From JAXMAF01 sp046350555 (GTDB taxonomy: Bacteria > Planctomycetota > Phycisphaerae > Phycisphaerales > SM1A02), in the NCBI GenBank assembly GCA_046350555.1, contig JAXMAF010000005.1, positions 1 through 64,000 on the forward strand: a stretch of DNA of 64,000 nucleotides, in the 5' to 3' direction. Below, one piece after another: positions 1-9,511 of the stretch. Under the pieces are notes generated by a model that was not told where the DNA came from, ran no database searches, and saw only the letters and a program-made list of their open reading frames with translations. Every line of letters begins with the position of its first letter. The first letter of the stretch is position 1. The position numbers and the translations under genes were made by a program.

Positions 1-601
1 TCGTGACCTGCTGCACATCGCCATCGGTCGCGCGGGCCACGCCGAAGTCGAGGATCTTCGGCTGACCATCCCGATCGACCAGGACGTTGGCTGGCTTGAG
101 ATCGCGGTGGATCACGCCCTTCTGGTGGGCATGGTTCACCGCGTCGCACACGCGGGCGAGCAGCGCCAGACGCTGGCGCATGTCCAGTCCATGCGTCTCG
201 GCATGACGCGTGAGCGTCTCGCCCGCGACCAGCTCCATGGCGAAGTAGGGCGTGGTGCGCCCGTGGCGATCCTTGAGCGATCCGGCCTGGTAGATCTGGG
301 CGATGCCCGGATGCTTGAGGCAGCCGAGCACGTGCGATTCATGCTCGAAGCGCTTCAGCAGCGACGGCGTCGCGAACGAGGCGCGGATGACCTTGAGCGC
401 GACAAGCCGTCGCGGATGCTTCTGCTCGGCCTCGTAGACGGCGCCCATGCCGCCCTTGCCGAGGAGGCGCAGGACGGTGTACGCGCCGATTCGCGGCGCC
501 GTCGTGTCGGACGAGGCCGCTCCGTGGCCGCCGGATCCATCGATATCCGCGGGTTCGCCGGGGCGTGGGCCATCGAGCGTCGGATCGCCGCCGTCGAGCA
601 C
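1..601 (-). CDS. Serine/threonine protein kinase, N-terminal part (runs off window start)
   Basis: About 200 codons of a Hanks-type kinase are visible and the gene continues past base 1. After a short Asp/Gly-rich N-terminus come the glycine loop LLGKGGMGAVYEAE, the VALKVIR segment with the ATP-anchoring lysine, the catalytic loop HRDLKPANVLVD and the metal-binding DFGVARA. These are the standard subdomains I to VII in order, so it should phosphorylate Ser/Thr. The accessory C-terminal half that would suggest its signal is missing. The start is uncertain: a GTG at 601 gives a 40-residue leader before the kinase fold, and no in-frame ATG was seen upstream. It follows the M20 peptidase gene on the same strand with a 130-bp gap, so it may be independently transcribed. 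Confidence 0.85.
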   Translation of the reverse strand, partial: MLDGGDPTLDGPRPGEPADIDGSGGHGAASSDTTAPRIGAYTVLRLLGKGGMGAVYEAEQKHPRRLVALKVIRASFATPSLLKRFEHESHVLGCLKHPGIAQIYQAGSLKDRHGRTTPYFAMELVAGETLTRHAETHGLDMRQRLALLARVCDAVNHAHQKGVIHRDLKPANVLVDRDGQPKILDFGVARATDGDVQQVT

Positions 602-733
602 GAGGCAAGGGTATCGAGTCCATCGGCCGATGCACGCGGCGCGGCGACTCGGCCAACACCCATGTCGCGCTCGTCGCCGCGATGGGATCCAGGTTCCGGC
701 TCCATCGCCATCCGCGAAGTCGCGCCCCGATCG

Positions 734-1933
734 CTACTCCAGCGTCGCCAACGCCACCGCGAGCTGGCATCCTTTCACGAATTCGGGGACATCCACGTAT
801 TCCTTCACGGTGTGGATGTCGTACTGGCCCGCGCCGATGGTGACCGTGGGCATGCCGTGCTTGACGAACCAGTTGGCGTCGAGGCCGCCGTTGGAGAAGA
901 CGGTCTTCGGCTTGAGGCCGAGCGACTCGACGGCGCGCATGGCGCGCTTCACGGCCGGCGAGCTCTCCTTGACGTTGAACGAGGGATACTCGGCGCGCCC
1001 CTTGAACTTCACCTTGGCCGGCTTGCCGCCATCGTCCCTGACCTGCTTGCCCGCCTTCGTGAAGGCGTCCTTGTAGGCCGCCGTGATCGTCGCGGCGAAC
1101 TTCACGTCGGGGCTGCGGGTCTCGCCCCTGACGTAGGTGTAGTCGGTCACGACGTTCGTCGCGTCGCCGGCGGCCTTGCCGTCCTTGCCGCCGAAGATGC
1201 CCGCGTTGCTTGTGCCGCGTCCCTGCTTCTTGACCACCTTGCCGAACCAGCCTCCGCGGTGCGCGTCGGCGAGGGCGATCGACGCAACCAGGGTCGACGA
1301 GATCCCCTTCTCCGGCGCCACGCCCGCGTGCGACGCCTTGCCGGCGATCTCGACTTCCCAGCTCTGGGCGCCGACCGCGCCGGTGATGAGATCCGAGACC
1401 AGCTTGCTGTCGACGTTGAAGCACATGGTCACGCCCTTGGTCTGGGCCGGGTCCATGAAGCGCGCCCCTTGCAGTCCACTCTCCTCTCGCACCGTGAAGA
1501 TGAGCGTGATCGGTGGATGGGGAAGCTGGTGCTTGATGAGCGTCTCCGCCAGCGTCACGAGGACAGCGCAGCCGGTGCGGTTGTCGCCTCCGAGCGCCGT
1601 GTTGCCCGCGGGGACGATCTTCTTGCCGCTGCGCTTGGGCTTGGCGCCCGCGCAGAGCGGCACGGTGTCGAGGTGCGTGGCGAAGGCGATGCGCGGTCCG
1701 GGGCGCGTGCCGGGCAGGTCGACGAAGAGGTTGCCGGTCTGCGTCGGCAGCGGGATGCGAGTGTGGGCGTCGTCGAAGCGGATCGCCGAAGCCGGCACGC
1801 CGACCTTCTTGAGCGCGTCGCAGACCGCCTCGGCGATCGCCTTCTCCTGGCCGCTGACGCCCTCCACGGCCAGGAAGTTCATGAGGTGCGCTTCGGCGGA
1901 CTTTGCATCGACTGGCGGGGGCTTGGTGGTCAT
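734..1933 (-). CDS. M20-family metallopeptidase (PepT-like)
   Basis: A 399-residue zinc peptidase. Visible family motifs are ATHLDTVP (metal His87, Asp89), GGDNRTG (bridging Asp117), TVREESGLQGA (catalytic Glu and metal Glu near 150), SHAG in the lid domain, NGGLDAN and a late IHTVKEY histidine. The pattern is closest to the PepT/tripeptidase branch of M20. There is no signal peptide, so it is probably cytoplasmic. It lies 73 bp downstream of an AbgT-type transporter on the same strand. AbgT proteins are known for p-aminobenzoyl-glutamate transport and AbgA/AbgB hydrolases are also M20, so an import-and-hydrolyse pair is a reasonable inference, although the motif set looks more like a peptidase than AbgB. 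Confidence 0.9.
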   Translation of the reverse strand: MTTKPPPVDAKSAEAHLMNFLAVEGVSGQEKAIAEAVCDALKKVGVPASAIRFDDAHTRIPLPTQTGNLFVDLPGTRPGPRIAFATHLDTVPLCAGAKPKRSGKKIVPAGNTALGGDNRTGCAVLVTLAETLIKHQLPHPPITLIFTVREESGLQGARFMDPAQTKGVTMCFNVDSKLVSDLITGAVGAQSWEVEIAGKASHAGVAPEKGISSTLVASIALADAHRGGWFGKVVKKQGRGTSNAGIFGGKDGKAAGDATNVVTDYTYVRGETRSPDVKFAATITAAYKDAFTKAGKQVRDDGGKPAKVKFKGRAEYPSFNVKESSPAVKRAMRAVESLGLKPKTVFSNGGLDANWFVKHGMPTVTIGAGQYDIHTVKEYVDVPEFVKGCQLAVALATLE

Positions 1934-2006
1934 GGTGTGGTTGCAGTGCGACGTGAGTCGAGGAAGGAGATGTGCGAACGTGTCGAAGGTCGACCGCGGC
2001 GGCGGC

Positions 2007-3686
2007 TCACCCGATCCCCCACGGGAGCCCGAGCACCTGCCAGGCGACGAAGAGCGCGGTCCACGCGACGAAGATTCCCGCCACGTATGGCAGCATCAGG
2101 GCGACGATCGTGCCGACGCCGGCATTCTTGTCGTACTTCTGGGCGAAAACGACCACCAGCGCGAAGTACGCGTTCAGCGGGGTGATCATGTTGATCGGCG
2201 AATCGGCGACGCGGTACGCGGCCAGCACGGCCTCCGGCGCGACGCCGAGCTTCATGAGCAGCGGCACGAAGATCGGCGCAAAGAGCGCCCACTTGGCGAT
2301 CGCGCCGGTGATGAGCAGGTCGAGGATGGCGACGACCACGATGAAGCCCAGCAGCAGCGCCAGCGGCGGAATGCTCGCGCCTTGCAGCACGTCGGCCATC
2401 CGCACGGCCATGATCGTCCCGATGTTGCTGTAGTTGAAGTACGCGATGAACTGGCTCAGGATCAGCAGCAGGAAGATCAGGCTGCCAAGCCCGGCGACCG
2501 CCTTCTCGATCGCCTTGATGATCGCGCCGGTGCCCTTCAAGGTGCCTGCGCCGACGCCGAAGGCGACGCCGGTGACGAGGAAGAGCACCATGATGACGGC
2601 GATCAGCCCGTTCATGAACGGCGAGTCGCCGATGAGGGCGCCGGTCTCGGGGTTGCGCAGCGGCGCCCCCGACCAGAGCGTCAGCACGCCGAAGAACGCG
2701 AGCACGCCGACGAGCCCGAGCGCCGCCCAGACGAGGCCGCGCGACTCCTCGGCCGTGATGGCCTCGCTCTCCGGCTCCGTCTTGCCGCCCTTCGCCGCCG
2801 ACTTGCCCGCATCCTTGTCTCCGTCCTTGGCTGGCTTGTCGGTCGATGGCGTTCCCGTGTACTTGCCGAGGCGCGGCTCGATGATGCGCTGCGTGATGAA
2901 CGTGATCACCACGGTCAGGATGGCGACGGAAACGATCGAGAACCACAGGTTCGCGGTGAGGGTGATGCTCCGGTTGGGGTCGACGAGGTGGATCGCGTCG
3001 TTGGTGAACTCCGTGAGGATCGCATCGAGCGGCTTGATCACCGCGTTCACCGTGAACGCCCCCGCGACAGCGGCGAAGCCGGCGGCCAGGCCCGCCAGCG
3101 GGTTCCGTCCCACGCTGAGAAACGCCGCGCCCGCCAAGGGGATGAGCACCAGGTAGCCCGCGTCGGCGGCGATGCTCGACAGGATTCCGACGAGCACGAG
3201 GATGTAGGCGATGGCCCAGCGCGGCGCCACCGCCACCAGCTTGCGGATCAGCGTCTTGATGAGCCCAGATTCCTCGGCCACTCCGACGCCGACCATCGCC
3301 ACGATGATGAGCCCCACCGCCGCGAAGCCCATGAAGTTCGGGATGATCGAGGTGTAGATGAACCGGATTCCGTCGGAGGTGAGCAGGCTCCGGACGGCGA
3401 CCGTCTCCGTCTTGATCTCATGGTGCTTCGAGTCGACGAGGCCCCAGCTCGAGACGTACTCGTCCTCAAGCGTGGTCCCCTCGATCGCGATCTGTTGCGG
3501 CTGGTATTCGACCACCTGCGTCGTCGCCGATGCGCCGGCGAGATAGAGCACGTGGGAGAGCACGACGACGATGGCGATGAGGACGAGGAAGATCACCACC
3601 GGATGGGGAACCTTGTTTCCCACCCGCTCGACCACGTCGAGGACCTTCTGCATCGCCGTCTTCGGCGCTTCGATTGACTTGGCCAT
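2007..3686 (-). CDS. AbgT-family transporter
   Basis: A 559-residue polytopic membrane protein. It starts with the family-typical cytoplasmic leader and VGNKVPHPVVIFLVL helix, has many hydrophobic segments, and near the C-terminus carries YRVADSPINMITPLNAYF, a hallmark of AbgT-family carriers. A Lys/Asp/Glu-rich insert near residues 265-310 is probably a cytoplasmic loop. Known members move p-aminobenzoyl-glutamate or export sulfonamides using ion gradients; the substrate here cannot be read from sequence. It sits between the SLC13-type carrier (49-bp gap upstream) and the M20 peptidase downstream, all on the minus strand, so the three are probably co-transcribed. Confidence 0.9.
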   Translation of the reverse strand: MAKSIEAPKTAMQKVLDVVERVGNKVPHPVVIFLVLIAIVVVLSHVLYLAGASATTQVVEYQPQQIAIEGTTLEDEYVSSWGLVDSKHHEIKTETVAVRSLLTSDGIRFIYTSIIPNFMGFAAVGLIIVAMVGVGVAEESGLIKTLIRKLVAVAPRWAIAYILVLVGILSSIAADAGYLVLIPLAGAAFLSVGRNPLAGLAAGFAAVAGAFTVNAVIKPLDAILTEFTNDAIHLVDPNRSITLTANLWFSIVSVAILTVVITFITQRIIEPRLGKYTGTPSTDKPAKDGDKDAGKSAAKGGKTEPESEAITAEESRGLVWAALGLVGVLAFFGVLTLWSGAPLRNPETGALIGDSPFMNGLIAVIMVLFLVTGVAFGVGAGTLKGTGAIIKAIEKAVAGLGSLIFLLLILSQFIAYFNYSNIGTIMAVRMADVLQGASIPPLALLLGFIVVVAILDLLITGAIAKWALFAPIFVPLLMKLGVAPEAVLAAYRVADSPINMITPLNAYFALVVVFAQKYDKNAGVGTIVALMLPYVAGIFVAWTALFVAWQVLGLPWGIG

Positions 3687-3734
3687 GGCGGAGAACCTCG
3701 TAGGGACGAAGGCGGCGGACCGTTTGGATCCGTC

Positions 3735-5579
3735 TCAAAGGGGCAGCAGCAACGGCACCAGGACGACGCTCACGAGCAGCACGACGACGGCGAAGGGCGC
3801 CCCGACGCGGACGAAGTCGCCAAAGCGGTAGTTGCCCGGCGTCACCACCAGCGTGTTCACCGGCGACGAGACCGGCGTGATGAACGCCGTGGACGCGGCG
3901 AGCGCCACGATCATCGCGAAGGGGCGGGGCGAGGCGTGCATGTCGTTGGCCAGCGCGATGGCCACCGGTGCCATGAGCACGGCGGTGGCGGTGTTCGAGA
4001 TGAACATGCCCAGCAGCGCCGTGATCGCGAAGAGCGCGGCGAGCACGACGTGCGCACCGGCGCCGCTGGTCACCGTCATGAGCGCATCGGCGCCCAGGTC
4101 GACCCCGCCGGTGCGCTCCAGCGCCATCGAGAAGGGCAGCATGCCGACGATGAGCACGATCGTCTTCCAGTTGATCGACCGGTACGCGCTGGCGAGGTCG
4201 ACGCAGCCCAGCGCGCCCATCAGCAGGCATCCGATGAGCGCCGCCTGCACGTTCGGCACGATGCCGCTCACCATCAGCCCGATCACGAGCGCGAGGCAGA
4301 GGACCGCGTGGAGAGCCTTCCCGGGAACCGGGAGGACCTCGTCGAGCTCGGTCGGGAGGGTGATCACGAGCACGCCGGCTTCGTCGGGCTGAAGGCGCTC
4401 GATCTTCTTCCAGCGACCGACGACCAGCAGCGTGTCGCCGACACGCAGCTTCTCTTCCGACGGCTTTCGTTCGTTCGCGGTGCGGCCGCGGCGAAGGCCG
4501 ATCACCGTCAGCCCGGTGCGCGTGCGGAAGCCGGACTCGACGACCGTCTTGCCGACGAGCGGCGAGTCCGCCGGCACGATCACCTCCGCCATGCCGATGT
4601 CCTGCGCGCGGTCGTTGAAGTAGGCGCCGGCGAGCGGCAGCGCCTCGAGTCCGAACCGCGTGCGGATCGCCTCGATGTCCGGATTCGGCTCGAGGAGGTC
4701 GATGAGCAGGATGTCGTCGCGCTCCAGCGTCGTGGTCGCCTGGGGCTGGATGAGTTCCCTCGACCGTCGGCCGGCCCGCTCGATCGCGATGATGTTCGCC
4801 CCGGACGTGCCGCGCAGGTCGAGCTCCGCGAGCGTCCGGCCCACGAGCGACGAGCCCTCGGCGACGCGCAGCCGATACTCGCGCTCGGCGAGCCCGTACT
4901 GCTCCGTCCAGTCGGCGAGGCTGGGTCGGCTTGAACCGGTCGCCGTCCCCTCCGCCTTCGTGCCCGGCAGCCAGCGCCGCGCGAAGAGCATGTACAGGAT
5001 TCCCAGGACGAGGATGGGGACGCCGAAGGGCGTGAAGCTGAAGAAGTGGAACTCCAGCCCGGGTTCGTGGCGCTCGAGCTCGCTGTTGACGACGAGGTTC
5101 GGGGCCGTGGCGACGAGCGTCGTCATGCCGCTGATCAGCGCCGCGAAGCTCAGCGGCATCATCAACCGGCCGGGCGCGGTGCCGGTGCTGCGGGAGATGC
5201 GCAGCGCGACCGGGATGAAGATGGCGGTCACGGCGGTCGAGCTCATCGCCGCTCCGAGCCCGCAGACGCAGAGCATCAGCAGGACGATGAGCCGCGCCTC
5301 GCTGTCGCCGGTCTTGGTGATCACCCAGTCGCCGAGCTTCTGGGCCACACCGGTGCGGACCAGGCCCTCGCCGATGACGAAGAGCAGCGCGATCAGCACG
5401 ATGTTGGGATCGGCGAACCCCCTGAGCGCCTCGCCCATCGTGATCGGGTTCTTGATCGGCAGCAGCGGCAGCAGCGCCAGCATCAACAGCGCCACCACGT
5501 CCATGCGCGGCTTGTTGATCGCGAACATGACGATCGCCGCGACCAGCAGGGCGAGAACAAGTGCGAGATCGATGCTCAT
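3735..5579 (-). CDS. SLC13/DASS-type transporter with two RCK_C (TrkA-C) domains
   Basis: A 614-residue transporter built as N-terminal membrane helices, two soluble RCK_C-like domains around residues 240-400, then a second membrane block. The RCK_C repeats are recognisable by EGSSLVGRTLAELDLR and ADSPLVGKTVVESGFR, each followed by a DDILLI/GDTLLV strand. The second half contains FISNTATAVLMAPVAIALA and TPVSSPVNTLVVTPGNYRFG, the SLC13/CitT signature region. Such proteins carry dicarboxylates, sulfate or other anions with sodium, and the RCK_C pair suggests ligand gating. I chose the MSIDLAL start at 5579 because the ten residues before it in the open frame are charged and proline-rich. First gene of a three-gene run. 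Confidence 0.88.
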   Translation of the reverse strand: MSIDLALVLALLVAAIVMFAINKPRMDVVALLMLALLPLLPIKNPITMGEALRGFADPNIVLIALLFVIGEGLVRTGVAQKLGDWVITKTGDSEARLIVLLMLCVCGLGAAMSSTAVTAIFIPVALRISRSTGTAPGRLMMPLSFAALISGMTTLVATAPNLVVNSELERHEPGLEFHFFSFTPFGVPILVLGILYMLFARRWLPGTKAEGTATGSSRPSLADWTEQYGLAEREYRLRVAEGSSLVGRTLAELDLRGTSGANIIAIERAGRRSRELIQPQATTTLERDDILLIDLLEPNPDIEAIRTRFGLEALPLAGAYFNDRAQDIGMAEVIVPADSPLVGKTVVESGFRTRTGLTVIGLRRGRTANERKPSEEKLRVGDTLLVVGRWKKIERLQPDEAGVLVITLPTELDEVLPVPGKALHAVLCLALVIGLMVSGIVPNVQAALIGCLLMGALGCVDLASAYRSINWKTIVLIVGMLPFSMALERTGGVDLGADALMTVTSGAGAHVVLAALFAITALLGMFISNTATAVLMAPVAIALANDMHASPRPFAMIVALAASTAFITPVSSPVNTLVVTPGNYRFGDFVRVGAPFAVVVLLVSVVLVPLLLPL

Positions 5580-5897
5580 GGGCGGCGCATCAAGGCGAAC
5601 GTTGGGCACCCCGCCGAACCCGTGCCGCCGTCGCCGGCGAAGACCGCACCCATGGCCGAGCGTCGAACGGAGGATCGATCCACAGGTGGCTCGCGGCGCG
5701 CTCGAGCGAAGGGGGTTCTACCGCCCGGCGTTCCGCTTGTCCAGTATCGCGTCCTGCGGCGCGCTGGATGCATCGACCTCGCGGAGACAGGCCGCGCAGC
5801 GGCCTCCCGGTCGCGAGCGATGGCAGGCTCCTCCCGACATCCGGTCGGCAGCGCCCGCCAGGCACGCCTATGAAGCAAATCAATTATGATTCCGCCC
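5580..5897. other. Intergenic region between divergent genes, no feature seen
   Basis: This 318-bp gap separates the minus-strand SLC13 gene from the plus-strand carbonic anhydrase and must hold both promoters. I saw no convincing -35/-10 pair, hairpin or repeat; only an AT-richer patch (gcaaatcaattatgattc) just before the carbonic anhydrase start stands out. Confidence 0.4.
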
Positions 5898-6617
5898 ATG
5901 AACCGCACATCCAACCGCTCCAACGCCCTCCTGCTCGCGACGCTTGGCGCCGCCTTCGCCCTCGCCGGCTGCGCCAACCAACCCGCGCTCGTCTCGGACA
6001 CCACGACCCAGGCTGAACAGCAGGCGATGACCCCCGATCAGGCGCTGGCCCACCTCAAGGAAGGGAACGCCCGCTTCGTGAGCGGCAAGAGCGAGCGCCG
6101 CGACTTCCCGGCGCAGGTGCGCGCCACCTCGAAGGGACAGTATCCGTTCGCCGTGGTGCTCTCGTGCATCGACTCCCGCTCGGCGCCGGAGATCGTCTTC
6201 GATCAGGGACTCGGCGACCTCTTCGTGCCGCGCGTGGCCGGCAACTACATGCAGGCTGACCTGCTCGGAAGCACGGAGTTCGCGACGAAGGTGGCGGGCG
6301 CCAAGTTGGTGGTCGTGATGGGCCACACCGAGTGCGGCGCGGTCAAGGGCGCCTGCGACAACGTGCAGCTCGGAAACCTCACCACCGTCATCGACGCCAT
6401 CCGTCCCGCGGTGAACGCGGTCCAGAACGTGCCCGGTGCGCGCGACTCGCACAACGGGCCATTCGTGCTCGCGGTGACCGAGGAGAACGTCCGTCTCAAC
6501 GTCGAGAAGGTCCGCACCGACAGCCCCATTCTCCGCGACCTCGAGAAGTCCGGACAGATCAAGGTCGTCGGCGCGATGCACAACATCGCGACGGGCGAGG
6601 TGGTCTTCCTGAACTGA
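5898..6617 (+). CDS. Beta-class carbonic anhydrase, predicted lipoprotein
   Basis: A 239-residue beta-carbonic anhydrase that interconverts CO2 and bicarbonate. Zinc and active-site residues are all present: Cys90, Asp92 and Arg94 in SCIDSR, then His143 and Cys146 in GHTECGAVKGAC. The N-terminus is a lipoprotein signal, with a hydrophobic stretch ending in LAGC and the acylated cysteine at residue 25. Beta enzymes are more often cytoplasmic, so an exported, membrane-anchored form is notable. The start at 5898 puts the signal at the right distance; an ATG 12 bp upstream (MIPP) is also possible. It stands alone and ends at a strong stem-loop shared with the convergent metalloprotease gene. Confidence 0.92.
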   Translation: MNRTSNRSNALLLATLGAAFALAGCANQPALVSDTTTQAEQQAMTPDQALAHLKEGNARFVSGKSERRDFPAQVRATSKGQYPFAVVLSCIDSRSAPEIVFDQGLGDLFVPRVAGNYMQADLLGSTEFATKVAGAKLVVVMGHTECGAVKGACDNVQLGNLTTVIDAIRPAVNAVQNVPGARDSHNGPFVLAVTEENVRLNVEKVRTDSPILRDLEKSGQIKVVGAMHNIATGEVVFLN

Positions 6618-6762
6618 TGTCGCGAGCCGGGCCCGTGGATTCGGCCTTGCGGCTCCCTTGGCGACGCGTGCGGCCGGGCCGCCGCTGAGCGCTCGACGTG
6701 CAATTGGATCGCCGATGATCGGAACGCGGCGAGCGGTCGCGGCGGCGAACCGATCGAGAACG

Positions 6763-6800
6763 AACGCAGGGCGCTTCCACCGTCGGAAGCGCCCTGCGTT
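6763..6800. terminator. Bidirectional stem-loop between convergent genes
   Basis: A perfect 16-bp inverted repeat, AACGCAGGGCGCTTCC and its complement, is separated by a 6-base loop. It sits between the ends of the carbonic anhydrase (plus) and the metalloprotease (minus). There is no long T-tract on either side, but its position and strength suit transcription termination for both genes. Confidence 0.8.
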
Positions 6801-6833
6801 GTCGTTCGATCGTCCGGATGTTGCGCGGTCGCG

Positions 6834-9320
6834 CTACGGACATGCGCCCCAGGCGCCAAGCATGAGACCCAGGTCGGCGCCATCGACGACGCCGTTGTGG
6901 TCGAGATCGGCCGCGGCGTTGTTGGTGCCCCAGGCGCCGAGGAGCACGCCGAGGTCGGCGCCGTCGACGATGCCGTTGGCGTTCAGGTCGGCCGGGCACG
7001 GCGCCGGCTCGCACGCGTCGCCGATGCCGTCGCCGTCGCTGTCGGCCTGATTGGCGTTGGGCGTGTTCGGGCAGTTGTCGCACGCGTCGCCGACGCCATC
7101 GCCGTCGCTGTCGGCCTGATTCGCGTTTGGCGTGCCCGGACAGTTGTCGGCGCTGTCGCAGACGCCGTCTCCGTCCGCGTCGGGACATGCGGGCGAGCAG
7201 GCCACGAGCAGCGAGCCGGTGCCGAAGCCGCTGACGGCGCCGAGGCGGATGTAGACCTGCTGGCCGCTGCTGACGGGGATCATCACCGTCGACGTGCCCA
7301 GGTTGCAACCAAGCGTTTCGTCATCGCAGCCGAGCGGCACCGTCCCGGCGGTCGGACAGGTTCCGCCGGGGTAGATGATGATGCGCGTGTTCAGCGTCGT
7401 GAGGTTGCACGTCGTCGCGGTGAGCGTGCCCGTGCAGGCGGCGGTGTACTTGAACCAGACGTCGTTGACGAGCGTCGTTCCGTTGCCGTCGTTGCACGAC
7501 GTCGGCGCCGGCGGCTGGCTGGTCGTCGAGTTGAACGTGTTGAAGTTGGTCACCGGCGAGACGATCGTCGCGGCGCCGGTGCACTCGTCGTTGCTCGGCG
7601 CCGGGGCGAGCTCGACCTTCACGTCGTCGATGTACCAGTCGTCGTTCGTCTCGTTCACATCGGTGCGGAAGCGGATGCGGAACTGGTCGTGCTTCGCGTT
7701 GACCGGCAGGGTGTGGCTCCAGAACTGGAAGTTCGTCTCGTCGACGCCGTTGGAGACGATCGTGTTGATCGCGGTCCAGTCGAGGTTGCTGTTGAGGTAC
7801 TCGACGATGAGCTTCTCGCCGCTCTCGACGCCCTTGTGCTGGGTGTAGTAGGAGAAGATGACGTCCTGGCCGACACCGCCGAGGAGGATGAAGTTGCTGC
7901 GGATCTCGTCGTCCTCGTAGAGGCCGCTGCCGGTGGCGTCGAGGTTCAGCGAGTTCGGCGCGCTCGGCTCGTTGGTCGCGGCGCTGCTGACGGCCGCACC
8001 GTTGCTGTACACCCACTTCGCCGTCGAGATGGTGGCCGACGCGAACGTGTCCACGAACGGAGGCCCCGAGGGCGCCGTGAGGAGCAGGTCGCATGTCACG
8101 GAGTTCCGATAGGCCACGATGTCGGCGACCTCGGGAACCCCGAACTTGAGGTTCGACCCCACGATGCCGTCGCAGCCACCGAGGCCCGAGCACATGATGT
8201 GGCAATCGCCCTGACCGTCGCAGTGCGAGGCGCCCCAGTTGTGGCCGAGCTCGTGCGCCGAGAGCGCGATGCGCTCGTTGAAGCTGGCGCCGGCGAACTT
8301 CGACTCGACGAGCGAGTACGCCAGGTTGCCGAACGATCCACAGTCGTTGCCGGTGCCGTTGCAGGTCGTTCCGGTCCACGCGATGCCGAGGATGGTTCCC
8401 TGGAGCACCTTGCCCGTGAAGAGGTGCGCCACCTCGCGCTGGATCTGGTTCTCCGGCGCGCCGTTCCATTGCGTGCGGAACTCGCAGAGGAGGTCGCCCG
8501 CGACGTTGGAGTTGTACGGGTCGGAGGCGGTGTCGCGCACGACGATCGTGGTGAACTCGTAGTTGATGTCGACGTCCCGGTCGTAGATGAACTCGACCTG
8601 GTTCATGACCGTCTCGATGTCGGCCACCGTGAGATCCACGAGGCTGCCGTTCTTGTTGAAGAACTCGAAGTCGGCGTCGAACGCGATCTCGCCGAGGTAC
8701 TTCGAGCCGCCGGCGATGCCGCCTTCGTCGCCGCCCGCGGCGTTCAGCGCGAGCTTCTTCGCCTTGGCGTCGTCGACGATGGGCTTCGCGAGGTCGACGA
8801 AGTCGTTGCCGCAGTGGCCGCCGCTCCCGATGACGTCGCCGGCGCGATAGCTCACGTGCAGTCCCTCGGGAGCGCCGGGCACGAGATTCGAGAGCGGTTC
8901 GACGTGCCAGCGCTCGCCGTCGCCTCGCTCCACCAGGGCGATGAGCTTGCCATTGACGAGCGACGCCGCGACGGCCGATCCCGGCTCGCCGATGATCGAG
9001 CCACGGTACGTCTGCTCGATCGGCGGCGGAACGACCTCGCGATTGCCGTTGCCATGGTCGACGATGACCTGGAACTCGGAGGATCGCAGGCTGTGTCGGA
9101 AGAGCCGGAGCGTGACGGCGTCGCCGCCGAGCGTCGCGGTGGCGTCGAACTGACTGGGAGCGCCGGCAGGCAGCAGCATGGCGCGAACCGTGTGCTCGCG
9201 CAGGTTGGGAATCGAGAACGATTGCGGATCGGCGGCGACCGTCGCGCTCGTCACCGAAGCGGCGAGCGCGACACCGAGGCCCGCCGCGCTCACGACGCGG
9301 CGGATTACGTGCAAAGGCAT
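6834..9320 (-). CDS. Secreted reprolysin-like (M12B-type) zinc metalloprotease with TSP3 and dockerin-like repeats
   Basis: An 828-residue exported protease. A signal peptide (residues 1-30) is followed by a propeptide-like region. The metzincin catalytic domain has HELGHNWGASHC (zinc His356, His360, His366; Glu357) and a downstream HIMCSG Met-turn. A jelly-roll-like region follows (near 440-580), then a pre-peptidase-C-like segment with SNDECTGA. Two calcium-binding thrombospondin type-3 repeats come next (DADGDGVCDSADNCP and similar). The C-terminus is a paired DLNANGIVDGADLGVLLGAWG-type dockerin-like module. The open frame extends far upstream, but the ATG at 9320 directly precedes the signal peptide. 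It probably degrades protein outside the cell; the dockerin-like tail suggests surface attachment or complex formation, although no cohesin is in the window. Confidence 0.88.
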   Translation of the reverse strand: MPLHVIRRVVSAAGLGVALAASVTSATVAADPQSFSIPNLREHTVRAMLLPAGAPSQFDATATLGGDAVTLRLFRHSLRSSEFQVIVDHGNGNREVVPPPIEQTYRGSIIGEPGSAVAASLVNGKLIALVERGDGERWHVEPLSNLVPGAPEGLHVSYRAGDVIGSGGHCGNDFVDLAKPIVDDAKAKKLALNAAGGDEGGIAGGSKYLGEIAFDADFEFFNKNGSLVDLTVADIETVMNQVEFIYDRDVDINYEFTTIVVRDTASDPYNSNVAGDLLCEFRTQWNGAPENQIQREVAHLFTGKVLQGTILGIAWTGTTCNGTGNDCGSFGNLAYSLVESKFAGASFNERIALSAHELGHNWGASHCDGQGDCHIMCSGLGGCDGIVGSNLKFGVPEVADIVAYRNSVTCDLLLTAPSGPPFVDTFASATISTAKWVYSNGAAVSSAATNEPSAPNSLNLDATGSGLYEDDEIRSNFILLGGVGQDVIFSYYTQHKGVESGEKLIVEYLNSNLDWTAINTIVSNGVDETNFQFWSHTLPVNAKHDQFRIRFRTDVNETNDDWYIDDVKVELAPAPSNDECTGAATIVSPVTNFNTFNSTTSQPPAPTSCNDGNGTTLVNDVWFKYTAACTGTLTATTCNLTTLNTRIIIYPGGTCPTAGTVPLGCDDETLGCNLGTSTVMIPVSSGQQVYIRLGAVSGFGTGSLLVACSPACPDADGDGVCDSADNCPGTPNANQADSDGDGVGDACDNCPNTPNANQADSDGDGIGDACEPAPCPADLNANGIVDGADLGVLLGAWGTNNAAADLDHNGVVDGADLGLMLGAWGACP

Positions 9321-9511
9321 TGGATTTCCTCTCTGAGCAGGGAAGACGAACGGGGGAAGGGGAAGGAAGGAGAAACGTGGGGAAGAGGACTTTGACGCAG
9401 CGCGTCCGTCGGCGTTCCATCCGCCGGCTCGGACGACCTCCCTCGTTCCGTCACGGCGCCCCCACAGGCGCCCCCCGCATGCGGACACAGGCGCGCCTCG
9501 CGGCGCTTGAA

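Noticed and set aside
107..3677. Long plus-strand frames opposite the M20, AbgT and SLC13 genes
   Set aside because: Composition is that of antisense shadows (Arg, His, Gln, Asp) and the minus strand carries complete, motif-rich proteins.
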